A stretch of 64,000 nt of DNA from positions 13,200 through 77,199 of the forward strand of contig DLMH01000049.1 of the NCBI GenBank assembly GCA_002478115.1, written 5' to 3'. Numbering within the stretch: position 1 is the first letter of the stretch; each line of letters begins with the position of its first letter. The stretch is from Candidatus Acidiferrum typicum (GTDB taxonomy: Bacteria > Acidobacteriota > Terriglobia > Acidiferrales > UBA7541). The notes beneath the pieces were generated by a model. The model was not told the DNA's origin, did not search any database, and saw nothing but the letters and a program-made list of their open reading frames with translations. This document shows, piece after piece, positions 8,518 to 17,470 of this stretch. The translations under genes and the position numbers were made by a program.

Positions 8518-8874
8518 ATGCCAGCAGATCAACTGCGGAGTCGAACCGTTGGCTCGAAGGTCACCGAGAGCGAGTACGAAAAGCTTACGACAGTGGCCGA
8601 GCGTGAGGGTTTGACGCTGGGCGAATGGTGCCGCGAGGTGCTCTTGGCGCAGGCGAATGCCAATGAAGCGAAGAAGCCCAGCGCCACCGAGCAGACCATG
8701 CTTGCAGAGTTCATGGCGTTGCGGATGATCCTGCTCAATGCCCTCAGCAAACTCGGACAGAAAAAGGAGTTCACGGAGCAGGAATTTCAAGAGCTTGTCG
8801 AGCTAGCCGACCAGGAGAGATTCAGCCGGGTGCAGGAGCGCCTTGCGGCAGCGGTTGCAGGGAGGCAGTCATGA
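8518..8874 (+). CDS. Relaxosome accessory / mobilization protein (MobC-like)
   Basis: A 118-residue soluble protein. The first 50 residues (RTVGSKVTESEYEKLTTVAEREGLTLGEWCREVLL) fit the ribbon-helix-helix pattern of plasmid mobilization accessory proteins: a strand, then a helix ending in E-G-hydrophobic-T-L-x-E-W. The remainder is helical and charged, suitable for oligomerisation. Such proteins bind oriT and help the relaxase nick DNA. The start ATG 8518 follows TGGAGG. The gene overlaps the coupling-protein gene by ATGA, placing it first in a mobilization operon of three genes. Confidence 0.65.
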   Translation: MPADQLRSRTVGSKVTESEYEKLTTVAEREGLTLGEWCREVLLAQANANEAKKPSATEQTMLAEFMALRMILLNALSKLGQKKEFTEQEFQELVELADQERFSRVQERLAAAVAGRQS

Positions 8875-10853
8875 GCCAGGAATGGGGTCGAAACAAGCAC
8901 GCGGGGGTGTGGCCGAATCGTCATGCCGCCTGGACCTGGACAGCGTTGCTTGTGGCGTTCGCGAGTGTGGTGGCGATCTGTGCCTACCGCTATGCCGAAG
9001 TATGGACACCTTTGCAGAGGTTCTATCTCAAGACGTACATCCGTAGCGGGCTCAGAAGTGTGACGAGCTTTGCGAAGAGCGACCGCTATCAGATGGTGAC
9101 CGTCATCGCCAAGAAGGGCAGCCACTGGGCCTGCGAAGGCGAGGTGAGGGAGGCAAAGACAGAGGGTGGCGAAACGACGCTGGCGCTCACTGACGATGCG
9201 GTCAACATTGGTGACCTCCGCCTTGTGTTGCAGCCAGTACACGTCAACAGCGGAAACCTGCATGAGTTTCTAGGCCATTGGGTTTACCAAGACCAAACGC
9301 TCATGGACTTCCTGAGGCCAGCGTTGTGGGGTGGTTTGGTAGTTTTATTGGTCTGCCTTGCGGTGGCGATTCCGAAGGACAAGGCGCGCGACCGCGAGCG
9401 GAGAGAAGGCCGAAGGCTCAAGGGACCAGAACTTGTTGTGCCACGAAGATTCAATCGCCGGAATCGTTCCGATGGCATCGGCTTCGAGTTGACGGAAAGA
9501 ACGTTCCTGCAAAGACAGTTCGGCATTGTGCCGAGCGTCAGACTCCCCCTCAGGATAGAACCGAACCACATCCTCATCATGGGCGACACAGGTACCGGCA
9601 AGAGCACTTTGATCCGGCGGATTCTGCTTCAAATTGAGCAACGCGATGAGACCGCCATTGTCTACGACCCGGCACTCGACTACACGCCGGAGTTCTATCA
9701 ACCCGAGCGTGGCGATGCAATTCTTAACCCCTTGGACCAACGGATGCCGTACTGGAGCCCCGGAGATGAACTGCGGCACCCAGCAGAGGCGCTCACCCTA
9801 GCTTCATCGCTATTCCCCGACCGCCGCAATGAGAATCAATTCTTCGTTGAGGGGCCCAGGAAAATCTTCGCCCATCTTCTGACCTATAGGCCAACACCCG
9901 AGCAGATGGCTTGGTGGATGTGCCATGAGGAAGAGATCGACCAAAGGGTGAGAGGCACACAGTACGCCGTGATGATCGACAAGAAAGCCCCGGCACAGCG
10001 GAGCGGCATCCTGGCCTCGCTCAACATGGTTGCCGACTCTCTGAAATTGCTGCCCACAGAGACCGAAGGGAACGGACGCTGGAGCGCGGCGGAATGGTCG
10101 AAGCAGCGCAAGGGTTGGCTGTTTCTTACCAGCACTTCCGAGACGCGCGAGCGGCTCTTGCCGCTCACGAGCTTGTGGCTCGATACCCTGGTGCTGCGAT
10201 TGATGAACCAGGGGCAGACAAGTTCACGGAAGGTATGGTTTGTTCTGGACGAACTGGCGACCTTGCAGCGTCTACCACAACTGCACACGGCAGTAACAGA
10301 GAATCGCAAATCCAACAATCCCGTCGTCCTTGGCTTCCAAGGACGAAGCCAACTGGAGACACGTTACGGCCATGAAGCTGAGGCAATGCTGTCACAGCCC
10401 GCCACGAAGATTTTCCTGCGCACGAGTGAGCCTCATGCGGCGAAGTGGATTTCAGACACCATTGGAAGGGTCGAGATCGAGCGCTTGCGGGAGAGCCGGT
10501 CGAGCGGGCAGTTGGGAGGGCAGCGGAATACGACGAGCTACAACAATGAGCGTTACGTTGTGCCGCTGGTGATGGATTCCGAGATCAGCGGACTTGAGAA
10601 CCTGCACGGGTATCTCAAGAGCGGAAACCTTGTGGTGCGAATGAGTTTCCCGTTCATTGAACTACCAACGAAGCATCCGAAGTACATCCAGCGACCGGCG
10701 GAGGTCCGCCCGGAGGAGCCGCCCAAGACAGCAGCGGCCACGGCGGGGGCTGGCGACGGGTCGGAACAGAAGCTCACGCAGCACCAAATCAGGCAGGACC
10801 GCGAACAGGAATTGAGGCGCTCCAATCTATGGCAAGGGCATTTCTTCCGGTAG
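8871..10853 (+). CDS. Type IV coupling protein (TrwB/TraD family)
   Basis: Membrane-anchored ATPase that links the relaxase-DNA complex to a type IV secretion channel. The 660-residue product has two N-terminal membrane helices (about 22-42 and 145-165) enclosing a 100-residue external loop, then the ATPase core. Walker A is GDTGTGKST (238-246) and Walker B is VWFVLDE (D460, E461), followed by an HTAVTENRKSNNP-type motif and a Q-rich GFQGRSQLE segment typical of TrwB-like AAA proteins. Translation is coupled to the upstream gene (ATGA overlap). With no VirB genes present, it presumably works with a secretion system supplied by another element. Confidence 0.9.
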   Translation: MSQEWGRNKHAGVWPNRHAAWTWTALLVAFASVVAICAYRYAEVWTPLQRFYLKTYIRSGLRSVTSFAKSDRYQMVTVIAKKGSHWACEGEVREAKTEGGETTLALTDDAVNIGDLRLVLQPVHVNSGNLHEFLGHWVYQDQTLMDFLRPALWGGLVVLLVCLAVAIPKDKARDRERREGRRLKGPELVVPRRFNRRNRSDGIGFELTERTFLQRQFGIVPSVRLPLRIEPNHILIMGDTGTGKSTLIRRILLQIEQRDETAIVYDPALDYTPEFYQPERGDAILNPLDQRMPYWSPGDELRHPAEALTLASSLFPDRRNENQFFVEGPRKIFAHLLTYRPTPEQMAWWMCHEEEIDQRVRGTQYAVMIDKKAPAQRSGILASLNMVADSLKLLPTETEGNGRWSAAEWSKQRKGWLFLTSTSETRERLLPLTSLWLDTLVLRLMNQGQTSSRKVWFVLDELATLQRLPQLHTAVTENRKSNNPVVLGFQGRSQLETRYGHEAEAMLSQPATKIFLRTSEPHAAKWISDTIGRVEIERLRESRSSGQLGGQRNTTSYNNERYVVPLVMDSEISGLENLHGYLKSGNLVVRMSFPFIELPTKHPKYIQRPAEVRPEEPPKTAAATAGAGDGSEQKLTQHQIRQDREQELRRSNLWQGHFFR

Positions 10854-10865
10854 GCCAACACAGCG

Positions 10866-13637
10866 ATGCTGACCATTTCCAATCCGCTCAGTGCAAGCCA
10901 GGCCCAGGCGTATCACGCGGAAGAGTTTTCCAATGCCCGCGAGAACTACTACACGCAGGGCGACCAAATACGTGGCGAATGGCACGGGAGACTTGCCAAG
11001 CAGTGGGGGCTACGCGGTGAGGTTGGCGAGGAGCAGTTCCAGCGGCTCGCGGAAGGCCAGCACCCGGTTACCGGCGAGCAGCTCGTCCGCCACAAAGCCG
11101 CCCGCGAATACCTGAACGAACACGGCCGGAAGATACGAACGATGGAGCACCGCGCAGGTTGGGACGCAACGTTTTCAGCACCCAAGAGCGTATCGCTCAC
11201 GGCACTCGTGGGCGGGGACGAACGAATTCGAGAGGCACATCAACAGAGTGTGGCCGTCGCGCTTGACGAGTTGGAGCGATACGTCCAAGCCCGAATCGGC
11301 GGCAACCTTCCGGCAGAGACAACCGGCAAGTGGATAGCGGCGAAATTCGAGCACGACAGCGCAAGGCCCGTGGACGGCTACGCTGCACCACAATTGCACA
11401 CGCACGTGGTTTTCTTCAATCTCACGGAAACAGAAGACGGGGGGACATATGCGTTGCAACCACGGGAACTCTACAAAACGCAGCAGTATGCAACGGCGGT
11501 CTACCGCTCCGAGCTAGCGTCGCGACTCAAGACACTCGGTTACGAAATCGAACGCGGGAAAAGCGGCCAACCAGAGATCAAGGGCTATTCCGAAGAATAC
11601 CTCGCCGCATCGAGCCCGCGCCGTCAGCAGATCGAACAGCATCTCGCCATGGAGAATCAGCGGGGAGCGGACGCCGCGCAAATCGCGGCGCATAAGACCC
11701 GCCAACCAAAGCTCGAACTTTCACAGGAGGAGATGCAGCAGCGCCACCAAGAAATGGCGGAAGCCTTCGAAAACCAGCCAACGCATGTAGTGGCAACAGC
11801 CATGCAGAGAGAATCTCAAATCGAGCAGGGTTCTCCCCGCACGACGGCTCAATTCGCCGTTACATTTTCCAAGGAAAGAAACCTGGAGCGAGAGGCCGTT
11901 GTCGAGGAACGCGAGTTGTTACGTGATGCGTTAAGACGTTCGATGGGAACAGCGACTCTCACGGACGTTAGGCCCGAGTTTGAGAAACGCGTTAGTTCCG
12001 GTGAGTTCGTCGCAGTGGAGAAGAGGACGAGTGCCCCTGGGCGCGCATTCACGACCCAAGAAATGCTGGATTTCGAGCGTGGCACCATTCAGATCATGCG
12101 GGACGGGCTGAATAGACATGAAGCGCTTGTTAGCACCGATACACGCAGAACGGTCACTGGAGATCATTCCCATCTAAACGAGAGCCAACGCGCGGTAGTC
12201 GAGCAAATCTTGTCGAACCGCGATCAGGTGATGGCGCTTGAAGGAATCGCCGGCGCGGGGAAGACAACTTCCCTGTCAGCAGTTCACGAAGCTGCTGAAC
12301 ACGAGGGTTACCTTGTCGAAGGGTTCGCACCGACATTACGGGCCGCGCAGAAACTCGCAGAGGCCGGTATTGAATCGAGCACGTTGCAACGGCATCTTGC
12401 GCAGGCTGATGCGGGGCACGACGGCCAAAAGCGTTTGTACGTCCTCGACGAATCGAGTCTGGCAAGCACGAGGCAGATGAACGAGTTGCTGCATCGGCTC
12501 AAGGAAAATGATCGCGTCTTGCTGGTAGGCGATACGCGCCAACACCAGGCCCTCGAGGCCGGAACCCCTTATCAGCAGTTGCAGGAGGCCGGAATCCAAA
12601 CGGCACGACTCGACGAAATCGTGCGGCAGAAAGACCCGGCACTCAAAGAAGTCGTGGAGCAACTCTCGCGAGGCAATGTGCGAGAAGCAATCGAGAATCT
12701 CGATACGCAAGGCCGCGTGCATGAAATCCCGGATCGGAATGAGCGACTCAAGGAAATCGCCGGGGAGTACGCGAGGCAGCCAGAAGGGACGTTAGTTGTC
12801 TCACCCGACAATCAATCGCGCATGGAAATTAATCAAATTATCCACCGGGAAATGCAGACGAGCGGGCAAGTGGACTGCGCGGAGCAGCGGCTGAGGGTTC
12901 TTGTAGCCCGCCAAGAGATCACCGGCGCAGACCGGCAGTGGGCTGAGCAGTACGCACAGGGAGATGTCGTGCGTTACGCCAAGGGCAGCAAGACTCATGG
13001 CATTCACGCGGGGGAGTATGCCCGTGTTGAACGGGTGGACGGAAAAGAGAACCGGGTCACTGTCGAGCGCAAGGACGGCGAGCAGGTGAGCTACGATCCG
13101 CGCCGTTTCCATGGCGTAACGCTGTATCGGGAGGCAGAGCGGGCCTTCAGTGAAGGCGACCGGGTACAGTTCACCGCGCCGAATCGAGAACAACACATCG
13201 CCAACCGAGAGCTAGGCACCATCGAAAAGATCGACGATAGCGGCAACCTGCAACTACGCCTCGACTCAGGCCGGACCGTCGCATTCAACATCAAAGAGAA
13301 TCCGCATCTCGACCACGGCTATGCAGTAACGAGCCACAGCAGCCAAGGTCAAACCGCCGACCGCGTGCTTGTTCACGTGGACACGGAGCAGGCAGGAGAA
13401 AAACTCGTGAATCGCCGGTTGGCGTATGTGGCGGTATCGCGCGGACGCTACGATGCCCAGGTCTACACAAACGACAAAGGCCAGCTTGCCGAGCAACTCG
13501 CGCGCGACGTGTCGCACCGATCCGCGATGGAACCGAGCCGCGAACCCGTATCCCCGACACACAAGATCGAATCCTCTACCGCGCGATGCCAAGTGCACGA
13601 CCACGCGCAGACAGAGGGTCACAGCATTAGCAGATAG
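10866..13637 (+). CDS. MobF conjugative relaxase with helicase domain (TrwC/TraI-like)
   Basis: Nicks one strand at oriT and unwinds DNA for transfer. The 923-residue protein has the relaxase domain first: candidate nucleophiles Y28/Y29 (ENYYTQGD) with Y16 nearby, the SAPKSVSL motif, and the metal triad H163, H178 and H180 (EHDSARP then QLHTHVVF). The helicase part is RecD-like, with Walker A GIAGAGKTT (about 460-468), Walker B VLDESS, and GDTRQHQALEAG, and near the end AVTSHSSQGQT and AYVAVSR. All main motifs are intact. It starts 12 bp after the coupling-protein gene, and its family and gene order match IncW/IncN-type mobilization modules. Confidence 0.93.
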   Translation: MLTISNPLSASQAQAYHAEEFSNARENYYTQGDQIRGEWHGRLAKQWGLRGEVGEEQFQRLAEGQHPVTGEQLVRHKAAREYLNEHGRKIRTMEHRAGWDATFSAPKSVSLTALVGGDERIREAHQQSVAVALDELERYVQARIGGNLPAETTGKWIAAKFEHDSARPVDGYAAPQLHTHVVFFNLTETEDGGTYALQPRELYKTQQYATAVYRSELASRLKTLGYEIERGKSGQPEIKGYSEEYLAASSPRRQQIEQHLAMENQRGADAAQIAAHKTRQPKLELSQEEMQQRHQEMAEAFENQPTHVVATAMQRESQIEQGSPRTTAQFAVTFSKERNLEREAVVEERELLRDALRRSMGTATLTDVRPEFEKRVSSGEFVAVEKRTSAPGRAFTTQEMLDFERGTIQIMRDGLNRHEALVSTDTRRTVTGDHSHLNESQRAVVEQILSNRDQVMALEGIAGAGKTTSLSAVHEAAEHEGYLVEGFAPTLRAAQKLAEAGIESSTLQRHLAQADAGHDGQKRLYVLDESSLASTRQMNELLHRLKENDRVLLVGDTRQHQALEAGTPYQQLQEAGIQTARLDEIVRQKDPALKEVVEQLSRGNVREAIENLDTQGRVHEIPDRNERLKEIAGEYARQPEGTLVVSPDNQSRMEINQIIHREMQTSGQVDCAEQRLRVLVARQEITGADRQWAEQYAQGDVVRYAKGSKTHGIHAGEYARVERVDGKENRVTVERKDGEQVSYDPRRFHGVTLYREAERAFSEGDRVQFTAPNREQHIANRELGTIEKIDDSGNLQLRLDSGRTVAFNIKENPHLDHGYAVTSHSSQGQTADRVLVHVDTEQAGEKLVNRRLAYVAVSRGRYDAQVYTNDKGQLAEQLARDVSHRSAMEPSREPVSPTHKIESSTARCQVHDHAQTEGHSISR

Positions 13638-13859
13638 ACGCCCGATTCCCTCCACTCTCGCCGCCGTAAAGGGGCATGCCCGCTGCCGCGGCTCCCGATG
13701 GTCGCCCTTGACCGCGACTTCGCTGCGGGAATTTTCCAGTTATCAGAGGAATGGAGCCTATCTGCCCAGCCTACAAAACTGCGCTGGCCGGTTATTGAAC
13801 CTACGCCTCCAGGCCTCGGGTTTCCTTCGATCACTACGGCAACGCCTAAGAACATGGAG

Positions 13860-13890
13860 TTGACATCATATGGATTACATGCCATATTAT
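13860..13890 (+). promoter_or_regulatory. Promoter and operator of the HigBA pair
   Basis: TTGACA at 13860-13865 and TATTAT at 13885-13890 resemble -35 and -10 boxes (19-bp spacing; 17 bp if CATATT at 13883 is used). Between and over them lies the inverted repeat ATATGG (13868-13873) / CCATAT (13882-13887), well placed for autorepression by the antitoxin. Upstream, 13638-13859 holds no gene that I can support. Confidence 0.5.
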
Positions 13891-13894
13891 AAGG

Positions 13895-14257
13895 GTGAGA
13901 TGGGCCATTGAGATGGCCGATGAGTTTGAGCCGGAGTTCGACGCGCTGCACGAAGATGTGCGGACGGAGATTCTGGCGTTGTCGCTCGTTCTGGAGGAGT
14001 TTGGGCCACAGTTGGGACGGCCCCGTGTTGACACGCTCAAGGGCTCCCGCCACGCGAACATGAAGGAGTTGCGGTTTAGCGCAGCTGATGGTGAATGGCG
14101 ACTGGCTTTCGCCTTTGATCCCAAGCGCAAGGCGATTTTGCTCGTGGCGGGAGATAAATCAGGTGGGAGCGAAAAGCGCTTCTACCGTGAACTGATACGG
14201 AAGGCCGATGAACGTTTTGACGTCCATCTTGCCCGGCTGAAGAGGGAAAGGAAATAG
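13895..14257 (+). CDS. higB: Toxin of HigB/RelE type (phage Gp49-like)
   Basis: Ribosome-dependent mRNA interferase family, 120 residues. The N-terminus RWAIEMADEFEPEFDALHEDV and the middle LGRPRVDTLKGSRHANMKELRF..GEWRLAFAFDPKRKAILLVAGDKSG match the HigB (Gp49-like, DUF891) pattern; the basic residues around KELRF and WRLAF are where catalytic Arg/Lys are expected. GTG 13895 gives the family's usual N-terminus, but it lies so close to the -10 box that ATG 13913 could be the real start. The toxin gene precedes the antitoxin, the order typical of higBA. The pair probably stabilises the element. Confidence 0.85.
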   Translation: MRWAIEMADEFEPEFDALHEDVRTEILALSLVLEEFGPQLGRPRVDTLKGSRHANMKELRFSAADGEWRLAFAFDPKRKAILLVAGDKSGGSEKRFYRELIRKADERFDVHLARLKRERK

Positions 14258-14259
14258 CC

Positions 14260-14619
14260 ATGTCTGTGAACATTCGTGACAAGATCGGAAAGCTGAATCT
14301 CGTTCAGCGAAAGAAGGTTGAGGACCGTGCGGCTGAGCTAATTGCAGAGGAAATGAGTTTGCGCGATCTCCGGAAGGCCCGCAAGCTGACACAGGCCCGC
14401 GTTGCGAAGACTCTCGGGATTACGCAGGACAGTGTCTCGCGACTCGAAAAACGCAGCGATCTATTGCTTTCGACGCTACGAAAAACGGTGAAGGCGATGG
14501 GCGGTGACGTGCGCATTGTTGCTGAATTTCCCGACCGTGCGCCGGTCGTGCTGTCTGAGCTATCCGAAGACGACTCGCCGCGCAAGTCGTCTCGGAGACA
14601 TGCACACGCTCAGGCCTAG
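14260..14619 (+). CDS. higA: Antitoxin of HigA type (XRE family)
   Basis: A 119-residue protein starting 2 bp after the toxin stop. A classic XRE helix-turn-helix is visible at about 45-75 (LRDLRKARKLTQARVAKTLGITQDSVSRLEKRSD), then LLLSTLRKTVKAMGGDVRIVAEFPDR, the beta extension common in HigA-type antitoxins with Gp49-like toxins. The C-terminus is polar. It likely neutralises the toxin and represses the operon through the ATATGG/CCATAT palindrome upstream. An AAAGGAAATAGCC stretch supplies the ribosome binding site inside the toxin end. Confidence 0.88.
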   Translation: MSVNIRDKIGKLNLVQRKKVEDRAAELIAEEMSLRDLRKARKLTQARVAKTLGITQDSVSRLEKRSDLLLSTLRKTVKAMGGDVRIVAEFPDRAPVVLSELSEDDSPRKSSRRHAHAQA

Positions 14620-14669
14620 AAACGATTTGGGAACGGCCCGCGTTGCACTTCGTAGCCAAGTGCGGTCTA

Positions 14670-14882
14670 TTACATTATCGGCTCGGTGGGTGCCATGCCG
14701 GGGCCGCCACCGGGGTTTTCCCACTTGGCCACCAGTTCCAGTTCGCTTTCTCTGGCCCATTCTCTTGTAGCGAAGTCAGCACCAAATTGAATGCAGTAGC
14801 ACGGCTCAACGTCCCTGACTTGCTCTATTGTCCAAATTTCCGTTTTCCCAATTTTTCTTACTCTGTCTCGTAAGTTAAACAT
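14670..14882 (-). CDS. Small conserved-looking protein (70 residues)
   Basis: ATG 14882 is preceded by GGAGG at a 6-base distance, strong support for translation. The product begins MFNLRDRVRKIGKTEIWTIE, then has GADFATREWARESELEL, which reads like a small beta-barrel domain of the type that starts with FNxGDxV and ends in W-x-x-E-x-E-L. It is the last gene of the leftward cargo run. Function unknown; the last 15 residues are Gly/Pro-rich and probably unstructured. Confidence 0.55.
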   Translation of the reverse strand: MFNLRDRVRKIGKTEIWTIEQVRDVEPCYCIQFGADFATREWARESELELVAKWENPGGGPGMAPTEPIM

Positions 14883-14950
14883 CCACAGCCTCCGTTGGCG
14901 CAGAGTCCACTCTGCGGGCCATTAAGGCGTTTTAGGCCCGCATGTCTCCA

Positions 14951-15184
14951 TTACCTAACGTGAATCAGTCTGAAATCTCCGGGCAGTTGCTCCAATTCAC
15001 CACTGCGAAATGTAGCCCTTGAAGCGCGGCTAAATTCGATGTACTGAGTTTCCGTAGGCATCGAATCTAGCACGTTTCCCGCGTAGGTCTTTCCTGCATC
15101 AAGTTTGTGAGCATCTCTGCCCGTTTCAGTATCCGTGTCTCCCATGAAAAATCTGCCGTCTGCGATGACTCTCGCGGTAGACAT
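14951..15184 (-). CDS. Small hypothetical protein, cargo operon
   Basis: ATG 15184 follows GGGGGGA and lies one base after the TAA of the preceding gene, so the two are probably translationally coupled. The 77-residue product has no membrane segment or motif I can name; it contains MGDTDTETGRDAHKLDAGK and PTETQYIEFS. A longer reading frame extends upstream to 15319 but overlaps the neighbouring gene. Function unknown. Confidence 0.55.
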   Translation of the reverse strand: MSTARVIADGRFFMGDTDTETGRDAHKLDAGKTYAGNVLDSMPTETQYIEFSRASRATFRSGELEQLPGDFRLIHVR

Positions 15185-15185
15185 T

Positions 15186-15806
15186 TTATTCCCCCCTGCT
15201 GTTGAAAACACCCATATCCAGTGCAAACTGATGAACAGCATCGTAGAAGCTGCGTTCATTTGGGTTGTCAGGTAGTGGCCGAAAGATATCAAAAAACCGC
15301 ATGGCTTCGATTGGATCAAGAATGGTTCTGTTTAAATCGGCAATTTGCTCCGCAGTTTTCTGACGAATCGTTTCATAGTCTCCGTCATGCAAACGGCTCA
15401 GCGTCCGAATGTACTTAAGAAATGTGTTGGAGAACATGCTCCTGCTTCCTCCAGCAGCGATGTACCGGCCATATGACGTGCTGTAAGCAGCTCCACTCAA
15501 GCATGAACAGAGCGCGTTATCCGAGGCGAGTTTACGTGCATGATCGTCGATGAGTTTTGAATTCTCTGCCGCGAAAGCTGTCCCAGGTTCTCCAGTGGAC
15601 TTTTCGCCAAAGACTCTGTTTGTGACGGCCGCCGCGAGCAGTGAAGCCTGCTGTTCTTCTAAGCCAGCCTTATTGACATACTGGCGGAGAAGAAACATGT
15701 AAAGGCCGGTCTTGGCTTCATCCTCGGTGGCCAAGCATATTTTTAACAGGTAGCTCTCAGTTGACAAGTTGATGCCTCCTTGGCACCACTCAACAGCGGA
15801 TTCCAT
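15186..15806 (-). CDS. Hypothetical soluble protein, cargo operon
   Basis: Not recognised. About 206 residues, predicted mostly helical, Ala/Leu/Asp-rich, without signal peptide or membrane helix. ATG 15806 is used; TTG 15815 is in frame three codons earlier and neither has a strong ribosome binding site. It sits between a membrane-protein gene upstream (54-bp gap) and a 77-codon gene directly downstream, all leftward, so it probably belongs to the same transcript. No catalytic motif is apparent. Confidence 0.6.
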   Translation of the reverse strand: MESAVEWCQGGINLSTESYLLKICLATEDEAKTGLYMFLLRQYVNKAGLEEQQASLLAAAVTNRVFGEKSTGEPGTAFAAENSKLIDDHARKLASDNALCSCLSGAAYSTSYGRYIAAGGSRSMFSNTFLKYIRTLSRLHDGDYETIRQKTAEQIADLNRTILDPIEAMRFFDIFRPLPDNPNERSFYDAVHQFALDMGVFNSRGE

Positions 15807-15859
15807 CGCGCTCAATTTACTAGCGGGTACAGATTGTCAGTAACGATAGTTTACAACAG

Positions 15860-16765
15860 CTACCACCACTTCTTTGAAAGCTCTGAACAGTAGGGCATCC
15901 CGTTATAGTGATAGACGGGAGGTTTGTCTGGATTCGCAATCACCGCGTCGTAGCGGTCATAGAACTCTTTATACTGCGGATAGTTTCTCCGCGGGGCGAG
16001 TAAGGAATCGAAAATGCTTGCATTTGATTTTGGCTCTGGTTCTGAATCAGCCAGCGTCTTGGTGATTATTGAATCCGTGTTTCTATCCAGTTCAACGGTG
16101 TTAAAGCAGTAAAAGTTTGGATCGGTTTCACATTTCTTCTTAAGTTCGTCTATTTGGTCAGTGTATACGGCGGTATGCATCTCTCGCTTGATGAGATCCA
16201 CCGAATCATAGGTGATTGCTCCCGTGTTGCACTCCTGCCCTGTCTTGTTATCGAACATCTTCCATGCGGGCGACCCCTGAATGTGAATGAATCGCGCTTG
16301 AGAGGTTCCTGCGCTTAGAGTCCACGGTTGTTGAAACATCCCTTTCCCCACCAGCATAAATAGTAGGATCGCGACGGCAACCCCTAGAACAACGATAACC
16401 ACTTTGTTTTCGCTTTCCCAAAAAGAACTGTTGGAGTGGCTTGTTGTCGGAACAGAAGCCGTCGAAGCCACAGAAACGGAATCTATTGGCGGTGCAGCGG
16501 ACTGTCCCTGCGATCTTGAGGGCGGAGTCACTTGTACGTGAGTTTGAGCATTTGCAGGTGCTAATGGGCGGACTTTTCTGGCGCGGTAGAACCATACGGC
16601 GGCCACCAGGCCAGCGATAACGCCCCTGCCAAGCGACTGCCCTGCAAGGCGACCCGCGTTTTCCGTCCCGACGTTCAGGAGAAGCAGGAACTGAGCAAGA
16701 GAAATACACGAGACCGCTGCCAAGATGTACCGCGTTACCGTCCCAATCACATTCCAAAACTTCAT
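15860..16765 (-). CDS. Membrane protein of unknown function, cargo operon
   Basis: 301 residues. Two hydrophobic segments near the N-terminus (about 11-31 and 45-62), a Ser/Pro/Thr-rich linker (70-115), and a third membrane helix at about 121-143 (VVIVVLGVAVAILLFMLVGKG). The C-terminal 155 residues have four Cys (QECNTG, KKKCETD, YCFNT, PYCSEL), compatible with disulfides if exported. ATG 16765 has a purine-rich upstream stretch (GGAGGTCG). Topology (linker-TM-domain) resembles sensor or anchor proteins, but no family is recognised. Confidence 0.65.
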   Translation of the reverse strand: MKFWNVIGTVTRYILAAVSCISLAQFLLLLNVGTENAGRLAGQSLGRGVIAGLVAAVWFYRARKVRPLAPANAQTHVQVTPPSRSQGQSAAPPIDSVSVASTASVPTTSHSNSSFWESENKVVIVVLGVAVAILLFMLVGKGMFQQPWTLSAGTSQARFIHIQGSPAWKMFDNKTGQECNTGAITYDSVDLIKREMHTAVYTDQIDELKKKCETDPNFYCFNTVELDRNTDSIITKTLADSEPEPKSNASIFDSLLAPRRNYPQYKEFYDRYDAVIANPDKPPVYHYNGMPYCSELSKKWW

Positions 16766-16887
16766 TGAACGACCTCCGCTTTGGCTCTCCTACGTAACTT
16801 CATCGGTCTGGATCTTCGCGTCCCATTGTCAGGTTCCTTCGAACTGTCAACCAAAGACGGCCCATGACAGTTTCCTCCAAGGCTAGC

Positions 16888-17460
16888 TCAGAATTGGGAT
16901 GACGGGTCGCCGCTGACTTCTCTCATCTTCGCGGCCTGCCGAATCATTTGCAGTGTTTTTCTGGGCATCCTGGGGGAGATGAAAGTCCTGTTGCATTCGG
17001 TCATCGCATAGGCACGGGATATCTCCCAGAGCAACTTTCCCGACTCTGATTCCGGCTTTGAGATCACGTCCGTGAAAGCCTTACCGTCCTGGCCGCTGTA
17101 ATCTAGATGGAAAGCTGCCCTCGCGCGAGGCTCGATCTCGTAGGGCCACGACACTGGCTTAAACTCTGAGTTCTCTCTTATTACCGGCTTTCCGAATGAA
17201 TAGTATTTCTTGCCGACGCGATAGCCGATATCGCAGATTCGGAGGGGGAACGGGCTTACGTTCCGGACTACCACGCCGTACCAATCGTCCTTCAAGACGA
17301 GTTCCCCGTCCACAGTCCTGGAGAGCACCGGGCTGATGAGCACTTCGAGACTAGGTCTCGTTTGCCTCAATTGGTTAACCAAAGCCCACGCAGAAACCAG
17401 AGTCGCTAGAACAACGGTTACAATCGCTATGATCAGCTGGAATTGGTGTTCAGCGGTCAC
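16888..17460 (-). CDS. Single-span membrane protein, cargo operon
   Basis: Starting at GTG 17460, 10 bp after the stop of the gene before it, the product has 190 residues: a membrane helix at about 8-28 (LIIAIVTVVLATLVSAWALV) and a soluble domain with alternating hydrophobics (VEVLISP-like start, YGVVVRNVSPFPLRICDIGYRVGKKYYSFGKP), which reads as an immunoglobulin-like beta sandwich. An earlier ATG at 17517 overlaps the previous gene. Function unknown. It shares the TM-plus-domain layout of its neighbours. Confidence 0.6.
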   Translation of the reverse strand: MTAEHQFQLIIAIVTVVLATLVSAWALVNQLRQTRPSLEVLISPVLSRTVDGELVLKDDWYGVVVRNVSPFPLRICDIGYRVGKKYYSFGKPVIRENSEFKPVSWPYEIEPRARAAFHLDYSGQDGKAFTDVISKPESESGKLLWEISRAYAMTECNRTFISPRMPRKTLQMIRQAAKMREVSGDPSSQF

Positions 17461-17470
17461 GGTACGCGCC

